A stretch of DNA of 64,000 nt from Apiotrichum sp. Y4204 (GCA_025531455.1 JAMYHL010000003.1:1240001-1304000), one strand, 5' to 3'; positions 23,770 through 35,803 are shown, counted from the stretch's first letter. Numbers and translations are program-made. The notes: generated from the letters alone by a model not told the origin.

Positions 23770-23848
23770 AGCCAACCGCGGGGCTCGAACCCGCGCTCGC
23801 CCGATGCTCTTTAAAAGTCGGGTGCTTTACCAACTAAGCTAGGCCGGC
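23770..23848 (-). tRNA. tRNA-Lys (anticodon TTT) with 6-nt intron
   Basis: On the minus strand the 79 bases fold as a complete cloverleaf. The acceptor stem pairs 7/7 (GCCGGCC with GGTTGGC, two G-U). The D stem is GCTT/AAGC, the anticodon stem CCCGA/TCGGG, the T stem GCGGG/CCCGC with loop TTCGAGC. Between the anticodon stem halves are 13 bases, seven for the loop (CT-TTT-A then A) and six (AAGAGC) for an intron at the usual place after position 37. Six bases is unusually short for a eukaryotic tRNA intron, so splicing position is inferred. The discriminator base is T. Confidence 0.87.
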
Positions 23849-24272
23849 CGGTGTTTCTGCGATTTTGCAGCATCTCCAGAACGCGAGGCGCGGGGCGCGC
23901 TGTGCGGAGCTGTAGAATGGTAGAATGTAAGGGCATGAGGGATTGTGGAGTGTGGAGTGCGGAGGGAGCCGTGGCGCCGCTCCGGATCGCCGGGGGGTGA
24001 GTTGAAATTGGAAGGTCAGGGTAAGGAATGGGCGTCATGCGGTACGTATCCGAAACGAAGACTTTGGTTTCAAAGGATGAGCAGTCAACGAGCTGAGCTA
24101 GCTGAGAGGGACACCGAAACGCCGGGGCGTTGGGTGACCGCGTGTGAGGTATAGGTCGTAGCTTCGTAGCGATCGTAGAGACTGTGCTCACTGGAAGCTG
24201 AAGGTGGCCTCAGAGCTCACTCAGAGCTCAGGGGTCCGGGATGAGCTCAAGCGTCTGCGCGTGTGGAATATG

Positions 24273-24274
<2 letters not shown>

Positions 24275-24306
<32 letters not shown>
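24275..24306. repeat. (GT)16 microsatellite
   Basis: Thirty-two uninterrupted bases of GT in the gene-poor region before the MFS gene. Confidence 0.95.
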
Positions 24307-24307
<1 letters not shown>

Positions 24308-26007
24308 TGCGGTGTGCGTAAATAGTTGTGGCGCAGATTTGTGATCCTCCCCCAATGAGAATGGTTGACCGGACACGAGTCAGCACGCAGCAAGCTACAG
24401 GCCTGCAGGTCTCGTTGTCACTGCGCCATTATTCAAGACCTTCCTCGGGCGTGAGAATTATCGCGGTCCGAGCGCTGCGCCAGTGACGACGATGTGTGCG
24501 TGGTGGGTACAGTACGTCCAAGCGCTGTGGCTGCTGTGGCCCTAGTTCTTCTCACAGACTATTCCCCTGCCGATCGGACAGACGCAGATCTACACGATCT
24601 ACACTCTCCTGCGCCGCTGCATGGTGTGCAGTGTCCGCACAATTGCGCACAATGGCCTGAAATCCCAAGATGGCCAAGATGGCCAAGATATCCAAGATCC
24701 CAACCGCTCAACAGCTCGAGGTCAAGATGTCATGATCCGCTGTCAATGAATTGAGCCTTCCGACATCAACAACTCAACCTCTCCCCATTATCTCATCCCA
24801 TCTTCCACTCTCTCAATAACAGGCCCGACAGGCGCCTACGCCTCGAGGACGAGGAACAGAAGCACAAAGGTCAATATTGAAACCTAGGCCACATGTCCAG
24901 GGCCATATCGATCTGTCGGGTAGGACCATGGCCGCTCGTTAACACAATTGTAAGAGTCACTCCTGCCATCCCATCCAACGTGGAGTACTGGGGCGCTGTG
25001 AACGCAGCGCTCTTACATGCGTAGCGAATCCCAGTCGTGAGGTGAAGGAGACTGAGGTGCCGCCGAGCCTAGATTCCTTATTCGTCTTGTCAATTGTCCA
25101 GTTGTCGTGTCACGAGTTGCGTCGCGCGTCACCACTTTGGCGCACTGATTCCGATGTTCTTCCATCTGCAAGTATTGGCTTTCGAGTCAAACAAGTCACT
25201 GGTAAGTCCTCTAACGGCCGACCGAACAATCCTATACCTCCTCCAGCGCGACGGTAGCTGCGTCCTGAGGATATGGGGGCTTCGAGAGGATACGAACCGG
25301 CACGTCGAACCGTCGGGCAAGGACCTTCCCTTTCCCACACTACATCTTTCTGAGCCCGTCATTCGTCATCGTCGTTGGACACTCACGTCAGCATCCGATC
25401 CGCATGACGGGTGTACTCACGCTCAGGCACGGCAGATACACCTAGATGCAAGCAGCCGTGAGATTGGAGAAGGTCAGTTGTGTTGCGAGCTGTCGAGTCA
25501 CGAACGCCGGTTGTTGACCGATCCCGCAACACCGATGCATCCTGTTCACATGATTGCCGTAACGTCTCCCATTGTTTGCCGCTCTCAACACCGGCCGGTG
25601 ATTAAACCCACCGCCGCAGGGAACGGCCGGCGATAATCCGACTATTTTCCGAACTCCCCATCCTGACTGTCTCGGGGTCTTCCAGCACGACAACACGGGT
25701 ACACGCGGTCTTGCACGGCCAGCCAGAGTGCCAAGACAAACCGGCCATTTCCAGACCTTCGTCAGATCGGACCGCCGCCGAGAGGCCGAGAAAAAACTCA
25801 ACACCGACAAGCTTCGCTGGACCACGAAGTCATGCCACTGATGTATCTTGCAGTCCGCCGCTTTCAATATCGCTCCATCACACTGGTACTACTGCGCGTT
25901 CCTCTGGTTGGTAAGTTGCACGGCGTTTCCCAACCGATTGCTAATCCCAAAAACGTCAAGACCGGCGGAGTGTAGACTGTGTTGACTCGATCAGCTACAA
26001 CCACCTC

Positions 26008-26014
26008 TATATAT
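26008..26014 (+). promoter_or_regulatory. TATA box of the MFS transporter gene
   Basis: CTATATATTG lies 106-112 bases before the ATG at 26120; A/C-rich sequence with repeated ACAACCAACA motifs follows as the probable 5' leader. Confidence 0.65.
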
Positions 26015-26119
26015 TGCACGACGACGAACACAGCACAATAACAACCAACAACAAGACAGCAGACACACAGACAACAGGCAACAACCAACAGCCAACAATC
26101 AACCAACACACACGTCACA

Positions 26120-28113
26120 ATGTCCATTTCCGAGCCACGCAAGGGTGACATGGCGCTGGAAAAGTCCGCGTCCCCCACGCAATCTCCGATAATGTCGCCA
26201 CTGGAGCGTTTGACATCACGCGCCAGCCAGATGTATCACGAGGGCGGCATCGAACCGCTCGCGGCTGGCGGACTCGCAATGCTGGCAGCGTCTGAGAAGC
26301 CGGAACGCAAGCATCAATATCTGTTTGCGCGGATGGCGCGCGAGATGCCACTTCCGGGGAAGTCTCACCTGTATCTCATGATGTGAGTGTGTTCTCAATG
26401 CCAGGCTGACTCCAGCGGGACGCTGTTCCTCGTCATGTTCCTCGCTGGATGGAACGACGGCTCGCAGGGACCGCTTTTGCCCTCACTGCAGGCATACTAT
26501 GGGGTGCGTAACGCTACGAATATCACGGAGACCCTGTGGCTGACAACAGATCAACTATCTTGTCAGTGCGTATCGGTATCAGATAAGACATGGTGGAATG
26601 CGTGAGGCCCATGGGCGCCAACGATTATCATTCACATATTCCTAGGGTTTGTTCTGTTCTAACACTAGTCTCCATCATCTGGGTATTTAACGCGCTTGGC
26701 TTCTTCCTCTCCGGCGTCGCGAACGTATGGCTTGCGGACCGCCTGGGCTTTGGCCTGTGTGAGTAACATGCGTAGAGTGGCGAACGACAGGCTCAATCTA
26801 ATACGCAGTGTCACCCCTGGGCGCGATTATGCAGATGATCGGTTATGCCCTCATGTGTTGGGGAGGCCCATACCCGCTCTTCTGCTTTGCTTTTGTGCTC
26901 AATGGATTCGGACTGGGTATCCAGGTACGCAGTCTCACCCTCCGCATCTTTCTTCCTCTTACACGCAGGACGCTCAAGTCAACGCGCTAGTCTCACGCCT
27001 CCCCCACGCCTCGACACTGATGTTCCTCATGCACGCCGTGTACGGCCTTGGTGCGACCGTCTCCCCGCTCGTCACCACCCAGTTCGTCAAACACGTGCAG
27101 AGCAGGGTGTACCTCTACTACGCTTGCTCCCTCGGTCTCGCGGTTGTGACTGTCGCTGCGTTGCTGCTGGTGTTCCAGGGACGAACGGATGACCAGATCG
27201 TTGGGTTCCGCGAGGATGCGGCGACGACCGGGACAGACCTGGGCAGCGAGGGCACAGCGACAGAGGCAGAGGCCCACGCCAAGCGTAACGCGGACGGCAA
27301 GGACAGCGGCCTGGTTGAGAACGAGAAGACGACCCGGACCCCGGTACCCACGGGCACCACGGACCCTGACGCCAACCCCAAGAAGGCGATGGCGCACACC
27401 TCGGGCTCGAAGATGAAGCGCATCCTCCACCTGCCGATTGTCTACATGCTTGCCGGGTACATCCTCATCTACGTCGGCGTTGAGGTGACCATTGGCGGGT
27501 GGGCGACATCGTTCCTTGTCGACGAGCGTGGCGGCGGCAACTCGAGCGGATATGTCTCCTCGGGCTTCTTTGGTGGTCTGACGATTGGCCGCGTCGTGCT
27601 TATCCCCGTTACGGCGTGGCTTGGCGGCTGGCAGTCGGTCTGGGTTTAGTGAGTGGAATCGTATGGGGGGTGAAGGGCTATACAGAATGGACAATAGCCG
27701 CCTTCTTCCCACCACCACGACTTTAACATCTGCTGACACTCAGCACGGGTATTGCCATCGCGCTCGAAATCGTCGTGTGGACAGTGCACCACCTCGTGGG
27801 CAACGCAATCGCGTACGCGTTCTGCGGCGTCGCCCTCGGGCCCATGTACCCTATCGTAATGATGGTCGTCGTCGACATTGTGCCGGGCGATCTGCAGACG
27901 GGGAGCATCGGGTTGATTGCCGCGTGAGTCAAGTTACTGGTCCACTACTGACGCCCCAGACTCGGACAGGTCGGCTCGGCCATCCTCCCGTTCATCACGG
28001 GCGGCATCGCGCAGGGCCACGGCGTGTGGATCCTCCAGCCGCTCATGATTGCGCTCATGGGCCTGAGCCTCATCGTGTGGTTCTTCGTGCCGCGCAAGCC
28101 TGTGCAGGGGTAG
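26120..28113 (+). CDS. Major facilitator superfamily transporter, fungal BSC6-like
   Basis: Membrane transporter of unknown substrate. Eight exons: 26120-26382, 26416-26503, 26550-26565, 26669-26758, 26809-26924, 26969-27648, 27744-27923 and 27960-28113; total 528 residues. The third exon is only 16 nt and is needed to join YYG to the conserved INYLVISIIWVFNALGFF. Hydrophobic segments fit 12 helices in two halves, with a charged central loop of about 70 residues rich in Glu, Lys and Thr. Recognisable stretches are FLAGWNDGSQGPLLPSLQAY in helix 1, ANVWLADRLGFG after helix 2 and LPHASTLMFLMHAVYGLGA, which resemble the fungal FHS-type MFS group that includes yeast Bsc6. The N-terminal 85 residues are cytosolic. 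Introns range from 33 to 103 nt. It lies alone beside a gene-poor region and converges on the reductase gene. Confidence 0.9.
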
Positions 28114-28513
28114 GCGAGTGGCTGGAATGGACGTTTGTTCGGGTAAAAATATAGATTAGAGCTCGTGTATCAATATTAATAAGATGTACTTCCTTGAAAG
28201 GCGGTGGGCGAGTCTGTTCTGGCGCTCGCCGATGATTTGGTCCTGTTGACGTGGTCCTGTTGATGTGGTATGGTCCAAACTCGTGACTCCTCCGGTCAGT
28301 AGCCTTCTCGGCAACCTTGTCAACGTCATGCACCTTATGCACACCCCTGTTGCCACCACCATCGAGACATGAAATGCAGAGAGGCACACCACAAGATGAC
28401 TGCGCCGGGGGCGCAATTGGCGGCTCGGGTATCGCGTCGCGACCCAATCCGGGTCCGGCATCCAGCTGGACTCTTATTATTACTTCCGAGGGCTCCTACG
28501 ACAGGCACGGCGA
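28114..28513. other. Convergent 3' region between MFS and CPR genes
   Basis: Four hundred bases between two stop codons facing each other; it should hold both polyadenylation sites. No other feature is seen. Confidence 0.6.
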
Positions 28514-31150
28514 CTAGCTCCAGACATCGGTCATGAGACGCTGTGGGGGTCAGCATTCGGATCATACACGAGGAAAGGAGGAAGTGGGGTTACGGCATGT
28601 GATCCCGGAAGCCGGAGGACACGGCCCCGGCCGCCGGACACGAGTTAGCCGAAATTATATCGGATCCTCCTAGTGGCGGATATACGCCACAGAGCGAGAC
28701 AGTAGCCGTAGTCCCACCGGTTACGGGCGCGCACGGGGCCCAGGCATTGCCGAGGCCCCACGGCGCTCACCCCTCATGGGCCCCAGGAATGCAGAAAGAA
28801 GGACACGGTACTCACGTTGCGGTCCTTGAGGAGCTTGAGCTCCTTGACACCCTCCTTCTCGGGCGTGCCGTTGCGGCCGGCGGCGAGCATGTGGATGAGA
28901 CGGTCCTCGACCGACTTTGCCATGTTCTTGGCGTCGCCACAGATGTAGATGTACGCGCGCTTCTCGAGGATGAGCGGCGTGAGCTCGTCGCGGGCATCCC
29001 ACAGAAGGTCCTGGACGTAGATCTTGCCTGGAAAGTTAGAATTGCTCTGCGAACACTGGTCAGAAGGAATACTCACCTCCGTCGGGCTTCTTGAGTTCAC
29101 CACGGGAGAAGGCATTGCGCATGATAAGCTTTCCGTCGAGCTCCTTGATGTACTCGGGCCACTCGTCGCGGTAGAGGAAGTCCTGGTCCTCGCGGCGGCA
29201 TCCATAGAAGAGGTACATGGGGGCCCACTCTGCGATTGCGTTGGGGCCGTTCTTCTCCTTTGCACGGCGGGCGAGGGCGACACGCTCCTGGACAAAGCCA
29301 CGGAAGGGGGCGACACCGGTACCCGGGCCGATCATGATGATGGGGATCTTGGGCGAGGTCGGGAGACGGAAAGTGCTGCGGCGAACGTGGATGGGGACGC
29401 GGTAGATGTTGTCACGGAAGTGGAAGTTACGGGGGCCGGCGATCTTGTACTCGGGCATGTCGACAAGGCTAATGCCCGACTCGCCGCCGGCGAGGCCGCC
29501 TGTGTGGTGACCGTTGGCGATACCGTTGCCGTTTTGGATGGGAGGAGTGCTGGCGTTCTTGAGGTTGAGGATAAAGTTGGTGCTCACACCGTAAACCCAG
29601 CGGGGCTGGCCGGCGTGTCCGTGGCTGGGGGTCGAGGCGTACTTGAGAACAACGGCAGTGACGTGAACGGAAGCGGGGTAGAGCTTGGCCGAGGACGAGA
29701 TCGAGTAGTAGCGGGGCTGGAGACGGGGCACGGACGAGACGATGCGGTCAAAGGGGATGGGCCAGACAGTCGCGTTGGCAATGTCATTGAGATCGTCGCC
29801 GGCGGCAACCTGGAGGACCTCGGCGAGCTTGAGCTTGGGCCCGTCAACCTCGGCATGGTAAGCGTCCTTGTCGGAACCCCAGCGTGTGAGAGTCTCGCGT
29901 GCCTTTTCGTTGGGAGCGTAGCGGGCGAGGAAACCAAGGGTCTGACGCGAAGCAGTAGCCGAAACATCGAGGTAGTGGCGGAAGACGGCCTCGTAGGTGG
30001 CCGGCACGGGGAAGGGAACCTTTGCAAGCGCAGGGTCGAGCGACTCGATGGAGATGGCAGTCTCGCGCTTGTCGTTGAGGCCAAGGACAGCGATCATGCG
30101 CTCAACGTCGAGGTTTGCGTTCGAGGGCCAGATACCGACGTGGTCGCCGTGCTGGTACGTGATGCCCGAGCCGGTAAGGTCAAACTCGATGTGCACACAG
30201 TTGCGGTCTGCGTCGAGGGAGAAGAGCTCGCGGGTAGTCTGGACGGGGGACGGGTAGGGGTTTTTCGAGTTGTACGATCCGACGGGGGTGACGGCGCCGG
30301 ACGCAGCCGCGAGGGCGCGCGCGCTCAGCTCGCCGTGGAAGACCTTTTCGGCGGGAACATCCGTGACCTCTGTAACGACAAAGTCGGCGACATCACCGGC
30401 ACCGCCCTCCTCGAGCTCGAGGCGCTTGGCAAACTCGACAAACATGTCGTCCTTCCAGGCGAGGTAGTCTTCCTCGAGGGCCTTGTCGTCGTCGCCCTCG
30501 CCACGCTCGCCAATGCGGTGGGCGCCGAGCTCGGCGAGACGCTTGTCAATCCGGCGCGAGACCTCGTTAAAGTGCTCATAGGTGCGGTTACCGAGGCCAA
30601 AGACGACATAGTTGAGGTTCTCGAGCGTCGAGCCGCCCTGCGAAAACTCAATGTCGTCGGCCATCAAAAACTCCCAGAGCGGCTGCGCATTGTCGGTCGG
30701 GTCGCCCTCGCCGTACGTCGCGACGACAAACACGACGGCCTTGTCGGACGGCAGCTGGTCGAGCTTGTTAAAGTCGTACTCTTCGGGGTCGCACACAAGC
30801 GACGACACGCCAAACCGCGACTTGGCCTCCTTGGCGAGACGGATCGCATACTCCTCGGCCGTGCCCGTCTGCGTGCCGTAGAAGACGGCGCACTTTTTGT
30901 TCTGCGGAGGTTAGCATCTGGAAAAATCGCACTTGCAATGGCACACAAAACTCACGAGACGCTCCATCTTGCCGACAAAGTCGCGGGGGTCCTCCTCGTC
31001 GTCGAGCAGGCCGCGGGAACGGAGGTCGGCGACGCCCGCGGCGGCCGCACGCTGCTTGCCGCCGATAAACGGGAGGTTCTCGCGGAAGAGGAAGAGGACG
31101 GGGAGCAGCACCGCAAGTGCGATGAGCACCGTGTCTACCGGAGACGGCAT
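28514..31150 (-). CDS. NCP1: NADPH-cytochrome P450 reductase
   Basis: Passes electrons from NADPH through FAD and FMN to P450 enzymes and other ER acceptors, serving sterol synthesis. Four exons, 31150-30956, 30901-29077, 29027-28816 and 28540-28514, encode 752 residues. An N-terminal membrane anchor (VLIALAVLLPVLFLF) is followed by the FMN-binding YGTQTGTAEEYA at about 72, the FAD motif RYYSIS near 462, the NADPH-site GPGTGVAPFRGF near 590 and YGCRREDQDFLY. The last exon has only nine codons and supplies the required C-terminal DVWS after a 275-nt intron, far longer than the others in this gene (49 and 54 nt). The start is the first ATG in frame. The gene converges on the MFS transporter. 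Confidence 0.96.
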
Positions 31151-32253
31151 GCTGGGCGGTGTGGGACAGGGGATGTGGATGTGAGGAAGAAGAGAAAAGA
31201 GAAAAAGGAGGAGAGGGAAAGGAAAGGGAAGGGAAGAAGACAATGGGAAACTAGGTGCTCTTGCTCGCACTAGTACAGGCAATCAGGAGAGATGGTGAGA
31301 TGGAGTGGGTGATGGGGGGGATGGGAATGGGACAAAGTAGAAGCAAGCACACAGGGTCTTTTGTCTCTCTCGAGGTGGTGGTGGGTGGTGGTGGTGAAAT
31401 GACAGGCCGAGAATGATATGGTACGACAAGGAGAGAGAGAGGGGACCGACCTCCCAGGGACGTGGGGAGCAGGTGGGGAGCACAGGGGAGTAAGGGGAGA
31501 GTGGCGTCGGCTCATTGATGGATTGCATGTACTGTGTATGCAGCTGTGCTGTGCAGATGGGCCGCGCGCTGTCCGGCCGTTGTGCCCGTGCCCGACGACG
31601 GCCATATTGCACTAGGAACTCTCTAGGGATCCAGGCCGGGCTCGGCAACGTTTGACTCACGTGCAGCATGCAGCAACACCGATAACCATGCATTGCATGC
31701 CGCGCTTGTTTACTTCCGCGCAGTTCCGCGTGTCCGAGACGGACATCGCGCGTCTCGCTAGCAGCGAGTGCAGCCATCGCTGGACCATGCTGTCATCCTG
31801 GCTCGCAGCTGGATGCTTGTCAAAGATCCGGACCGCCGAAGTTCGGCGCCACGGTTTCCTCGGGTCCATGGATCTTCCAGCTGCTTGGCACTTCAGGTCC
31901 CACCCAGGTCCCACCGAGAACCAAGCACCACGCACCACAACAGTCCTGTTCCTGTATCCCATTCTCGGTTGAACCATTCCCCTCGCTCTATATCCCTAGT
32001 TCCACAGTCGTCCACATGACATGCATATTCATAGCAACAGTCCCCCAGTAGTAGAGGTCCCCCCCAGCGCAGCTCCACCAGGACTAGCACCACAGTACTG
32101 CCTACCGACACACCCTATAGGCAACCTCCGTACCTCGGTTCATCCATAACCAACATCCGACAGGGGCACCGAGGGCATTTCAACGCACGGTTACCCACGG
32201 CTCTGCCCCGATCCGATCGAATGCCCACACCGGCGGGCGCCTCCGCCTCGCCC
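31151..32253. other. CPR upstream region
   Basis: 1.1 kb between the start of the reductase gene and the stop of the CNNM gene, both on the minus strand. Close to the reductase ATG the minus strand is strongly C/T-rich (about 31160-31240 and 31360-31400). No gene is recognised. Confidence 0.5.
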
Positions 32254-34676
32254 TCACGCAAGCGAGGGAGGGAGATCGACGTCGACGAGGGACCCCACGG
32301 GCGGGAGCGCAGGCGACGGCGAGGCTATACGCCCAGACACACTCTGGAGCACCGTACGGCGCCGCGCGACGCGGCCCTGGAAGATGCGACGGAGCCCACT
32401 GGGTGCCTCCGCGGGGTAACGCGGACGAATGACGGGAATCCTGCTGCTGATGTCGATATATTGGTCGGTCTCGTCCTAACACCGTCAGTTTACATTCCTT
32501 CTGCTGTCCTGTCGCCCTATCGCCTCACAATGATTTCCCTGCCGATGAGTTCCTGCAAATGTCAGTGGGGGTCCTGAGGGACGTGGGACGCACCTCCACA
32601 ATGTCTTCCAGAGTAACGATTCCAATCGCACCCTCTTGGCGGCCGGGTTTGGTGGACACCAGCAGGATATGGCTCATGCCAGTCTGAAAGCTGCGCGGGT
32701 GAGGACGGGCGGCTTGGAGGTGATATACGCACTAGTTCATCGCTACAGCTGTCAGCACACACACACACTCTCTCTCTCTCTGGTTCTTGCTCACCTTCAA
32801 TTAACGACAGATCAGGCGGGCATTGGGGAAGTGCCTGGGTCACGAGCGAGGCCACGGGCTCTGGGTTGCTCGAGTCGTAGCCGATGAGCGCTCGGAGCAG
32901 CATCACGCCTCTGGGAGGTTAGATTTGTTTCTGCCCCGACTCACATGTAGGCTCCGGGATTGGACGCGTCGTGCACGGGAATGCGAGTATGGCCTTTACG
33001 GAGGACCTTTGGGTAAGCACGACGACCGCTGCCCTCCGCCCACCTCGGCGACAAGCGCCTTATCCATGAGACGATTGCTGCGCAGCTGGTAGACGTCCAT
33101 GAGTGGCACCTGGTGTGAGCTTTGCCAAAGATCGCCAAGCTCACCATAACGGACGCAACCGTCTTGCCCGAGAACTCGAGTACGCTGCCAAGGAGCGCGA
33201 GCTCCTCGTCGGCAAGCTTGTCCTCCACACCGAGGGCGACAAACGCCTTGAGCTCGGCCTTGCGGTACGTCACGCCGTCGTCGTGCGCGCCGAAGAGGTA
33301 GTCGAGAAACTGGCGTGAGCGAAATTGCACACAGGGGCAGCACGAACCATGGCAATCGGCTTTGCGATCGGGTACAGGATGATGATGAGCCCGCGCACGA
33401 GCGGGGCAAACGTCGCGCCGATGGCGAGGCCATACTTGTTGCAGATCGCTGCCGTTAGTGGATTATGAGGATGTAGCGTACCTTGTGGGATCACTCTGGG
33501 CGCTGTTGGTCATTGCTTCCAAAGGGAGCACTTACTCGCCAAAGATGAGCTGCGGTTAGAAGGGCTCCACCTCGGGGCATGTCAGCACTCACCTCGAGCG
33601 CCGTCGCACTCAGCACGGCAATTACGCCGCCGCCAATCTGGGGTGAGCGCGCACGCGGCCGAAACATACGATCGAGTCCTGGCGTCAGCACTGCGCAAAG
33701 ACACGACATACGAGTAGGAGCGGCAGAGTGGTGTTGGTGAGCGTGTTGGCTGCGGGGTCAGGAATGCGCCCGGCCAGATGGCAGATGGCAGATACAGGGC
33801 CTGGCTGCAGGGACTGTTTTCCGCAGTCAAGGCAAGACGCACAGAGAAGAAGGACGACGAGCGTGGTGTGGCGGCTTGCGCCGAGGAGGGAGAGCACTTT
33901 TGGCGCCTGGACTTGCTCGGCCTCGGTGCCCGCTTGACTGAGGACCTGGAGGTTGATCTGGAGTGAGTGTCGGGAACTGGACGATGCGAGGCGAGTCAGG
34001 AGTTAGGATGAGACGTCTAGATAGCTCGATAGGAATCAGCTTGACTCCGTAGTTCCTCAGCCGGATATCGAGCGCCGATTCCTCCTTCCTCCCAGCCTCT
34101 TGCCTTACCCCCGGACTCACCGTGTCGAGCCCCATGAGCCCGAGGGTCAGGCCCGAAAACACGCCGCCGAGGAGGACGAGCACGACCGAGCCGACGATAT
34201 ACCAGCCAAACATGGGGTTTGCGGGGGTTACGTGCACATGTTTCGTGTGGTTGGCTGGGATGAGCGGATGGGAGGAGGGAGGGGAGGAGGGAGGGGAGGA
34301 GGGAGGGGAGGAGGAGTGGGAGGGCTGTTGCCACTGGCCACTGGGGGACGGGCAAAGCGGACCTTAGATAGGACGTGCGAGCAGCGCTGCGTCATGGATC
34401 GTGAATCAGGTGGGACCCGAGCCGTTGAACACACGACACTGGACGCAACGAGGGTAACGAGGACAGCAGGGGTATCGATGGCAACGAGTGCACTGAGCGC
34501 AACAAGCAGAGCCAGGCATCATTTCCTAACCGGCAGCCGGCGGTGAGGTCCTTCTCACCCACGCCCTAGCCACAATGAGGAGGATCACAGGACTCACCAC
34601 GCAACACGACGCCCGCACACAGCGAGGCGATGTCGACCGTGGCATTCGCGCTTGCCAGAAGTGTCTGCGCGGCCAT
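32254..34676 (-). CDS. MAM3: CNNM/MAM3-type DUF21-CBS membrane protein, 17 exons
   Basis: Family members act in magnesium, manganese and other metal homeostasis at the vacuole or plasma membrane. Exons: 34676-34598, 34254-34121, 33957-33843, 33749-33712, 33678-33670, 33637-33593, 33549-33536, 33495-33482, 33448-33348, 33309-33145, 33109-33044, 33006-32945, 32910-32795, 32748-32733, 32690-32594, 32552-32529, 32475-32254. Together they give 438 residues in one frame. The DUF21 core has FSGLTLGLMGLD, INLQVLSQAG, SNTLTNTTLPLLLDSI, ATALELIFGEVIPQAICNKYG. Two CBS halves follow (VMVPLMDVYQL, KGHTRIPV, then YFQTGMSHILLVSTKPG and EGAIGIVTLEDIVEELIG), ending with DETDQYID and a basic tail. Exons 5, 7, 8 and 14 are 9, 14, 14 and 16 nt; each supplies residues that the family needs. 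Introns are mostly 32-53 nt; the first is 343 nt. The tail is shorter than in yeast Mam3. Exon 1 is the least certain. Confidence 0.88.
34271..34315. repeat. Twelve-base purine tandem repeat
   Basis: Three perfect copies of GGAGGAGGGAGG plus a partial copy. Read on the minus strand this is a C/T tract just before the proposed acceptor of exon 2 of the CNNM gene, so it doubles as a long polypyrimidine tract. Confidence 0.9.
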
Positions 34677-35803
34677 GGGATATAGGATCGAGACTATCGG
34701 GGTGGTTAGTAGCGGGGAAGGTAAAGGGATCGCGTGCGGAGAAAGGAGAATCGAGATGAGGAGATGGGGTGTCGACGGCTGGAGTTGATGTGAGCAGTTG
34801 GAAGTGACTTGATGGTGCCTTCTGTTGATGTCTTGATCACGATTGATGGATCTACTCTACTCTACTCCAACTTGAATCAATTGATCGCTTTGTAAACACA
34901 CATCCACAGTCCCATCGAGGCCATCGAGATCCATTTAACCCAGAAATAGCGCTTTCTAGCGTCGCGCCAAGTGTTCGCCATCGCGCCATCCCTTTCAAGC
35001 TTTCAAGCCCCCCGCGGAATGTACCAGTCTGCAGTTTTTTCCACCATTCCCACCCCAGACCGATCACCAACCCACGTTCGGACTTCAACATTGTGCTACT
35101 TTGGTCTCCATGGCTTGACATGGCTTGACGCGGCTTGACACAGTTTGGACATGGCGCACACAAACACTCACTTAATCACGTCTGTCACTCGCTATCGCCA
35201 TGACGTCCGCTCACGTGCGTCGCGTCGCGCCAGTGATTGGGCGGCCGTCCAGGGCGGCGGGGGGAAGCGGGGTGGCGGCGCGATGCGGCGCGACGGGGCG
35301 CGAACGGGGCTTGAGGCCGGATCCACTCGTTGTCCGTCGACTCTAGGACACTGGATTCCGTTACGGCCCCCGAATGACACAGAACTTACTCTGGCTAGTC
35401 ACCTCGGCGCATAGCTCGCCGGGCTCGGCGTTCCAGGCGGCCGGAGTGGGTCATTACATAATGGGGGCCGATAGATTTCTGATAAGCGATAACCACGTGC
35501 ACAGTCACGTGCGTCGCCAAGGGCGCCAATTCTCGCACCTCGCAGAGCGCGCCAATTGGCGAGGAGACAGAGGTCTTTGTACTGCAACGCAGCCCATTCT
35601 CTGATCTGAATCCTTGTGGAGATCCTTACGGGACAGACGGCTGCTCACAGAAGGCGAAGGGCGGCAACATCTCCAGAAAGATGCCTTAACCGGGAGCGTA
35701 GCGGAGCAAGCCTAACCCAAGGCGAGTGCAGGCCGCATTCCTGCCAACCTCGAGACCGCGAGACCTCGGCGCGCTGACGCGGCTCCGCCCTCGCACCCAG
35801 ACC

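Larger units (their letters stand above)
21680..26007. other. Long gene-poor region with a tRNA-Lys and microsatellites
   Basis: 4.3 kb between the start of the giant nuclear protein gene and the MFS promoter. The first kilobase, read on the minus strand, is C/T-rich and should include the promoter of the 21679 gene. Besides the tRNA and the repeats listed separately I find only overlapping shadow frames. A triple CCAAGATGG-like direct repeat lies at about 24666-24698. Confidence 0.5.

Noticed and set aside
28541..28815. A snoRNA hosted in the long CPR intron
   Set aside because: I looked for C/D-box motifs (TGATGA with CTGA) at suitable spacing and found none.
29024..31273. A 749-codon open frame on the plus strand
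   Set aside because: It is antisense to the P450 reductase, whose protein is unmistakable; high GC at third positions leaves the opposite strand open. Its composition (Val/Gly/Leu/Asp-rich) is that of a shadow frame.
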